Source: Papaver somniferum
Lineage: Eukaryota > Streptophyta > Magnoliopsida > Ranunculales > Papaveraceae
Assembly (NCBI RefSeq): GCF_003573695.1
Contig: NC_039362.1
Coordinates: 11,786,489-11,850,488, forward strand
Direction: 5' to 3'
Length of the DNA: 64,000 nucleotides
Every line of letters starts with the position of its first letter. The first letter of the stretch is position 1. The notes beneath the pieces are model-generated. The model was not told the DNA's origin. It saw only the letters and a list, made by a program, of their open reading frames with translations, and did no database searches. The position numbers and the translations under genes are program-made. Positions 60,122 to 64,000 of this stretch are shown in pieces.

Positions 60122-62656
60122 TGTTTGAGGGTGAAAATGGTTTCTGCTGATTTTGGTAATTTCGGGTGCGTGGGTGAGAGACGAATTTAAACCCTAAACA
60201 ATGTACTGCAAGGGAGTAATTTAGATTCGAGAGATCAATCTGTACAAATCTGGCCTAAACCAAGAAATGGTCGTTCCAGACTTGTTTCGATCACAAAGTG
60301 AAGGAGAATGGGTCGGTTTTGGGGAAGGAAGCAAAGAAAGTGTTGAGACCAGAATAGTTGATTCTGGAAGAGTAGTTGTTTTCTACGACTTGTATTAGAA
60401 AGTGGGAAGCTAACATATAGAAAGCTAGCAAATGTTTTCTGAGTGTTGTATGCTCCTGACCTGAACTTGTTGTTCGGTGGAAATATGTAATTCCTATTTA
60501 TACAAGTCGAAGTGAAACGTACTCTGGTCTCATTAAGAAAATGGAAAAAGGGTGAGTAAATGGGAGGAGGTGGTAACCGGTAATGCCTGTAATTGATGTT
60601 CCATAAAAGAAAGCTCTTCACCATTACTCCCTGTATTTACTAACGGCCTCATCCTTATGACACTTTCTTATAACGGGCGTAGTGTACGCCGCATGTTGTA
60701 AACCGCAAAACCACTACCCAATGAGCATCCCCCAGTTTGTTATATGCGTTGATGTCTCGAGTATTTTCGTGGAAAACATGTAGCATGTTGTTATCGTCTG
60801 GCAAGTCGAGCTTGGGAGACTTGCCGGCTCGGTGACCTTCGACGGTCGAGATTTTGCATCTTAAGAGGAAAGGTAGCCGTTGATTATTGCAACCCTTCGT
60901 TTGGTAGCCAGTGGCATGAGAATGCTCGGTATGGATTTAATATATCCTGGTTTAGGCGCGGCCAAAAGTTAGGGTTTTGGCATTGTTTAGGCGCGACCGA
61001 ACCAGGGCCAAAAGTTGCCATGCGTTAGCTGGTAACCTTGGACGGCTAAGATCTGCATCTAGGATTGAAGGGTGGTCACACGCCTTCGTTTTGGTAGCCG
61101 CATAGGGAAGGCCGGCATGGTATGGCGCGTCAAGGTGGTTGGCATTCCATTGGCACATGTGACATGGCATGCCTTGGAGGGGTTTGGGTGGCAAAAACTA
61201 GGGTTTTGGGCCAAAGGTTACCATGCTTTTTCTGGCGACCTTGGACGACTAGGATTTGCAGCTATAATTGAAGAGTGGTCGTTGAACGTCGCACGCCTTC
61301 GTTTTGGTAGCCGCATAGGGAAGGCCGACATGGTATGGCGCGGCAAAGTGGTCGGCATGCCATTGGCACATGTGGCATGGCATGCCTTGGCGCGGTATGG
61401 CGTGGCCAAAACTAAGGTTTTGGACAAAAGGTTACCATGTGTGGTCTGGCGACCTTGGACGTCTAGGATTTGCAGCTAGGATTGAAGGGTGGTCGTTGAT
61501 CGTCGCACGCCTTCGTTTTGGTATCCTCATAGGGAAGGCCGGCATGGTATGGCGCGACAAGGTGGTTGGCATGCTATTAGCACATGTGGCATAGTATGCC
61601 TTGGCGCGGTTTGGCGTGGCCAAAACTAGGGTTTTGGGATAAAGGTTACCGTGCGTTGTCTGGCGACCTTGGACGACTAGGATTTGTAGCTAGGATTGAA
61701 GGGTTGTCGTTGATCGTCGGACGCCTTCGTTTTGGTAGCCGCATAGAGAAGGCCGGCATGGTATGACGCGGCAAGGTGGTTGGCATGCCATTGGCACATG
61801 TAACATGGCATGCCTTAGCGCGGTTTGGCGTGGCCAAAACTAGGGTTTGGATGGCTTGGCATAGTGGGACCAAGGCAAAATGGTGCAGGCGGCTTGGCAT
61901 AGTGAGGCCAAGGCAGAATGGTGCGGATGGCTTGGCATAGTGGGTCCAAGGAAGAATGGTGCGGACGGCTTGGCATAGTGGGGCCAAGGGTTTGGCATGC
62001 CATTGGCGCATTGTGCGGCTAGCATGGTTAGTGCCAAGTCAAGGTGTGGTTGGCTTGGCATAGTGGGGCCAAGGGTTTGGCATGGCGTTTGCGCATGGTG
62101 CGTCTAGCATGGTTAGCATGCCTTGGCGCGGAGATGTGGCTGGCATGGTTTGCCATTGGCACAGTGGTGTGGCTGGCATGGTTGGCATGCCTTGGCACGG
62201 AGATGTGGCTGGCATGGTCGGAATGCCTTGGCACGGAGATGTGGATGGCATGGTTTTCCATTGGCACAGTGGTGCGGGTGGCATGGTCGGCATGCCTTGG
62301 CGCGGAGATGTGGCTGGCATGGTTTGCCATTGGCACAGTGGTGCGGCTGGCATGGTTGGCATTCCTTGGCGTGGAGATGTGGCAGGCATGGTTTACCATT
62401 GGCACAGTGGTGCGGCTGGCATGGTTGGCATGCCTTGGCGCGGTAGCATGAAAATTAGGGTTTGGCATACACGATGCCAGTCGATGTTAAGGGTTCTGCC
62501 GTGGAACATGACCCATGTAAAAAAAAGAAAAGATACCGCAGTAATTCTTGCGTAGGCATGCTGATTGATTCAATAAATGTGCTAATGGTCATAGTGACGT
62601 CATGTCAGATGTACAGGTTTATGATTTTAAACTTAAGCTAAAAACTACCATCAACA
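60122..62656 (-). repeat. 5' LTR of element G (2535 bp)
   Basis: Starts on plus TGTTTGAGGGTGAAAATGG and ends AAACTACCATCAACA. TATTTATA at 60495-60502 is the minus-strand TATA box. It carries four units of the ~215 bp array (60990-61850), against two in the 3' LTR, then ~70 bp arrays (61850-62440). It is uninterrupted and serves as reference for the A-family LTRs here. Confidence 0.9.
60990..62440. repeat. Tandem arrays in G 5' LTR
   Basis: ~215 bp units with GCCGCATAGGGAAGGCCGGC, GGTTGGCATGCCATTGGCAC and GGCGACCTTGGACG, at about 61100, 61313, 61525 and 61738. Then shorter units with GGAGATGTGGCTGGCATGGT and CCATTGGCACAGTGGTGCGG. Long open frames on both strands come from these repeats. Confidence 0.85.
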
Positions 62657-62696
62657 TCTTCGTAAAACACAAGAATAAATTCTCATAATAAGTTTC

Positions 62697-63125
62697 CTAG
62701 ACATCGTAGAGCTTTCTCAGAGCATCTACTAAGAATTACTTCTCGTTATTGAAGAATCCATTGATTATGGGATCGTTCAATTCCTCCATATCTTCAGAAA
62801 TATCATTTAACTCACTAAGTTCTCTTTTTAGTCCACTCAAGGTGTTCTTTGTAAGAGACAACATATGTTCATAGTGATCTATCTTTTCTAGAGAGAAAAT
62901 GATTTGAGACTTTAAATCATTTCTTTTGTTGATGAAATCCTTCACCATACCTCTAAAGTCATTATCAAAATGACAAACGGACAAGAGGCAGTTAGAGGAA
63001 GAACCTTCTTCATCATTTGTATATCTCTCCTTATTCTTCCATGAGGATTTGATTCCTTCACAAAGATACACATTAACTGCTTCAGCTGCATCCTTTTTTG
63101 TGGTACCTCTTGTTACAGGAGCCAT
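62697..63125 (-). pseudogene. Element D ORF2: coiled-coil protein, premature stop near its end
   Basis: Starts MAPVTRGTTKKDAAEAVNVY on the minus strand at 63125; the frame is also open further upstream, but the ORF of F begins at the equivalent Met. It aligns with F ORF2: FRGMVKDFINKRNDLKSQI, HYEHMLS, ELNDPIINGFFNNEK. A TAA at 62736-62738 ends it 13 codons before TAG at 62697-62699, the place where F ends. The two copies differ at about half of positions in this part yet keep the heptad pattern. Function unknown. Confidence 0.7.
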
Positions 63126-63468
63126 GCAACTGTATCTTTCAAAGATAAAAGATGTAAAGGGCATTTTGATCATAAATGAATATAAATAGACCAATGACAG
63201 CCAAACCCTAGAAGAACTTTGAACAAGTCTTTTATGGTTCATGATCCATTATCTATTTTAACTAAGAATATATTTTCTTAACATAAACAAAATAAGAAAT
63301 TAAAAATTATACAAAACTTGGGCAACCTTGATGCAATCCTCATTTTCTCAAGTTAAAGATGAGGATGCAGACATCACTAGTATTAGATAGTGACGAGTGA
63401 GCTGTATGCTCACATCTTTTATCACATAGTGACTTATCAAGGTTTATTGTATAAACAGACTTCTTACC
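63126..63468 (-). other. D spacer between gag and ORF2
   Basis: About 340 bases of AT-rich DNA without gene; similar in length to the C spacer (about 370). There is no room for pol. Confidence 0.6.
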
Positions 63469-64000
63469 TCATCTGAATCTAGTTCTATCAGATTTCTTCT
63501 TATCTTCAGGAGTACCCTGTTGATTACCCAAGGTCAGATTCATTATTTGCATGTCATTTTGAACTTTAGAAATCCTTTTGTTGTTCCTCTTGAATTTCCA
63601 ACACTTACTTTGAACATGATTTGCATTTCCACAAAACGAATTTGCCTCCTGTTTATCACAACATTCATCATCAATTGTTCCAAAACCGGCTGGAACAAAG
63701 GAGTTGAATGTGCTCACAGTTTTTCTTTTGAACGCTAAACCATTTGTGTTTCCAAAAGACTTCTGACCGAATAACATTGCTGAGATTTTGCCAGAACTTC
63801 CAGGCAACCTTTGCAGGTCACACTTAAGAGTATTAATCTATTTTTCCTTCAGAGATAGGGTCATGGTAAATTCATCATTAAGACAATCTATCTCAAGATT
63901 TTTCACCTGAAGTGATGATTCAAGTTTCTCCAACGAAGCCTTTAGTTGGAGGTTTTCTTGGTGAATTTCTTCACACTTATCCAAGAATTCAAAAATCTTA
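63469..64000 (-). pseudogene. Element D gag C-terminal part with damaged zinc knuckle
   Basis: The minus-strand frame from the window edge contains a coiled-coil stretch (LQLKASLEKLESSLQVKNLE), a stop near 63839, then QKSFGNTNGLAFKRKTV. That matches the GLGY landmark seen in C. The zinc knuckle is NSFCGNANHVQSKC: the first Cys is replaced by Asn, so zinc binding would be lost. The frame ends TRFR at 63469. It continues past the window edge. Confidence 0.7.

Larger units (their letters stand above)
45308..62656 (-). mobile_element. Element G: non-autonomous Tat-like element with antisense PMD gene
   Basis: The target duplication TCTTC is at 45303-45307 and 62657-62661. Minus-strand order: 5' LTR (62656-60122), primer site, internal region 60121-55481, 3' LTR (55480-54158 continuing at 46138-45308). 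The 3' LTR is split by element E. The internal region of about 4.6 kb has no gag or pol; it holds a PMD gene on the plus strand, opposite to the LTRs. Confidence 0.9.
20890..64000 (-). mobile_element. Element D: gag-only copia-like element, host of two nested insertions
   Basis: Pieces in plus order: truncated 3' LTR (20890-22184), internal DNA 22185-22923, insertion C (22924-44775), internal 44781-45307, insertion G (45308-62656), internal 62662-64000 with ORF2 and gag, then the window edge. The pieces join cleanly when C and G and one copy of each target duplication (ACAAG, TCTTC) are removed. The rebuilt order matches elements F and C: LTR, noncoding 3' region, ORF2, gag. Confidence 0.8.

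Overview
The window is plant nuclear DNA made almost entirely of nested LTR retrotransposons. I found no host gene, rRNA, tRNA gene or CRISPR array. Evidence for a plant: a Ty1/copia gag UBN2-type segment, initiator-Met-tRNA primer sites (GGTATCAGAGC type), Ty3/gypsy Tat-like pol domains, two genes with the plant mobile domain (PMD), and GT-AG introns. It looks like eudicot heterochromatin; the general look recalls Papaveraceae, but I cannot show that.

Right-hand nest (20.9-64 kb). The host element D is a minus-strand, copia-like, gag-only element that runs off the right edge. Element C (22924-44775, minus, TSD ACAAG) is inserted in D. Element A (23964-37216, plus, TSD CCTGG) sits in C's 3' LTR, and a solo LTR of family B (32770-36418, minus, TSD GAAGG) sits in A's 3' LTR. 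Further right, element G (45308-62656, minus, TSD TCTTC) is inserted in D. The gypsy element E (46139-54152, plus, TSD CTGGT) is inserted in G's 3' LTR. All five target-site duplications were read directly on both sides.

Left-hand nest (1-18.8 kb). The same logic applies, with all left ends outside the window. Element D2 (5' LTR 16257-18768, gag remnant) was hit by an A-family LTR (A2, ends at 15855). A2 was hit by a family B element (ends at 13475), and B by the copia-like element F (3' LTR 2714-5082). The stretch 18.8-20.9 kb holds weak copia and possible LINE debris.

Three element types occur. (1) F, C and D are gag-only, copia-like elements. They have ~2.4 kb LTRs, no visible pol, and a small coiled-coil ORF downstream of gag. 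(2) A, B and G are large elements with 2.2-3.6 kb LTRs and no pol. B and G each carry an intron-containing PMD gene on the strand opposite to the LTRs, with its own TATA box and a conserved intron in the 5' UTR. (3) E is a Tat-like gypsy element with protease, RT and integrase but no gag or RNase H. It also carries an antisense gene: five exons, all splice phases agreeing, coding for a long coiled-coil protein. The recurring antisense gene cassette between LTRs is the most interesting biology here. Every coding region seen is decayed to some degree except the short ORF in C.
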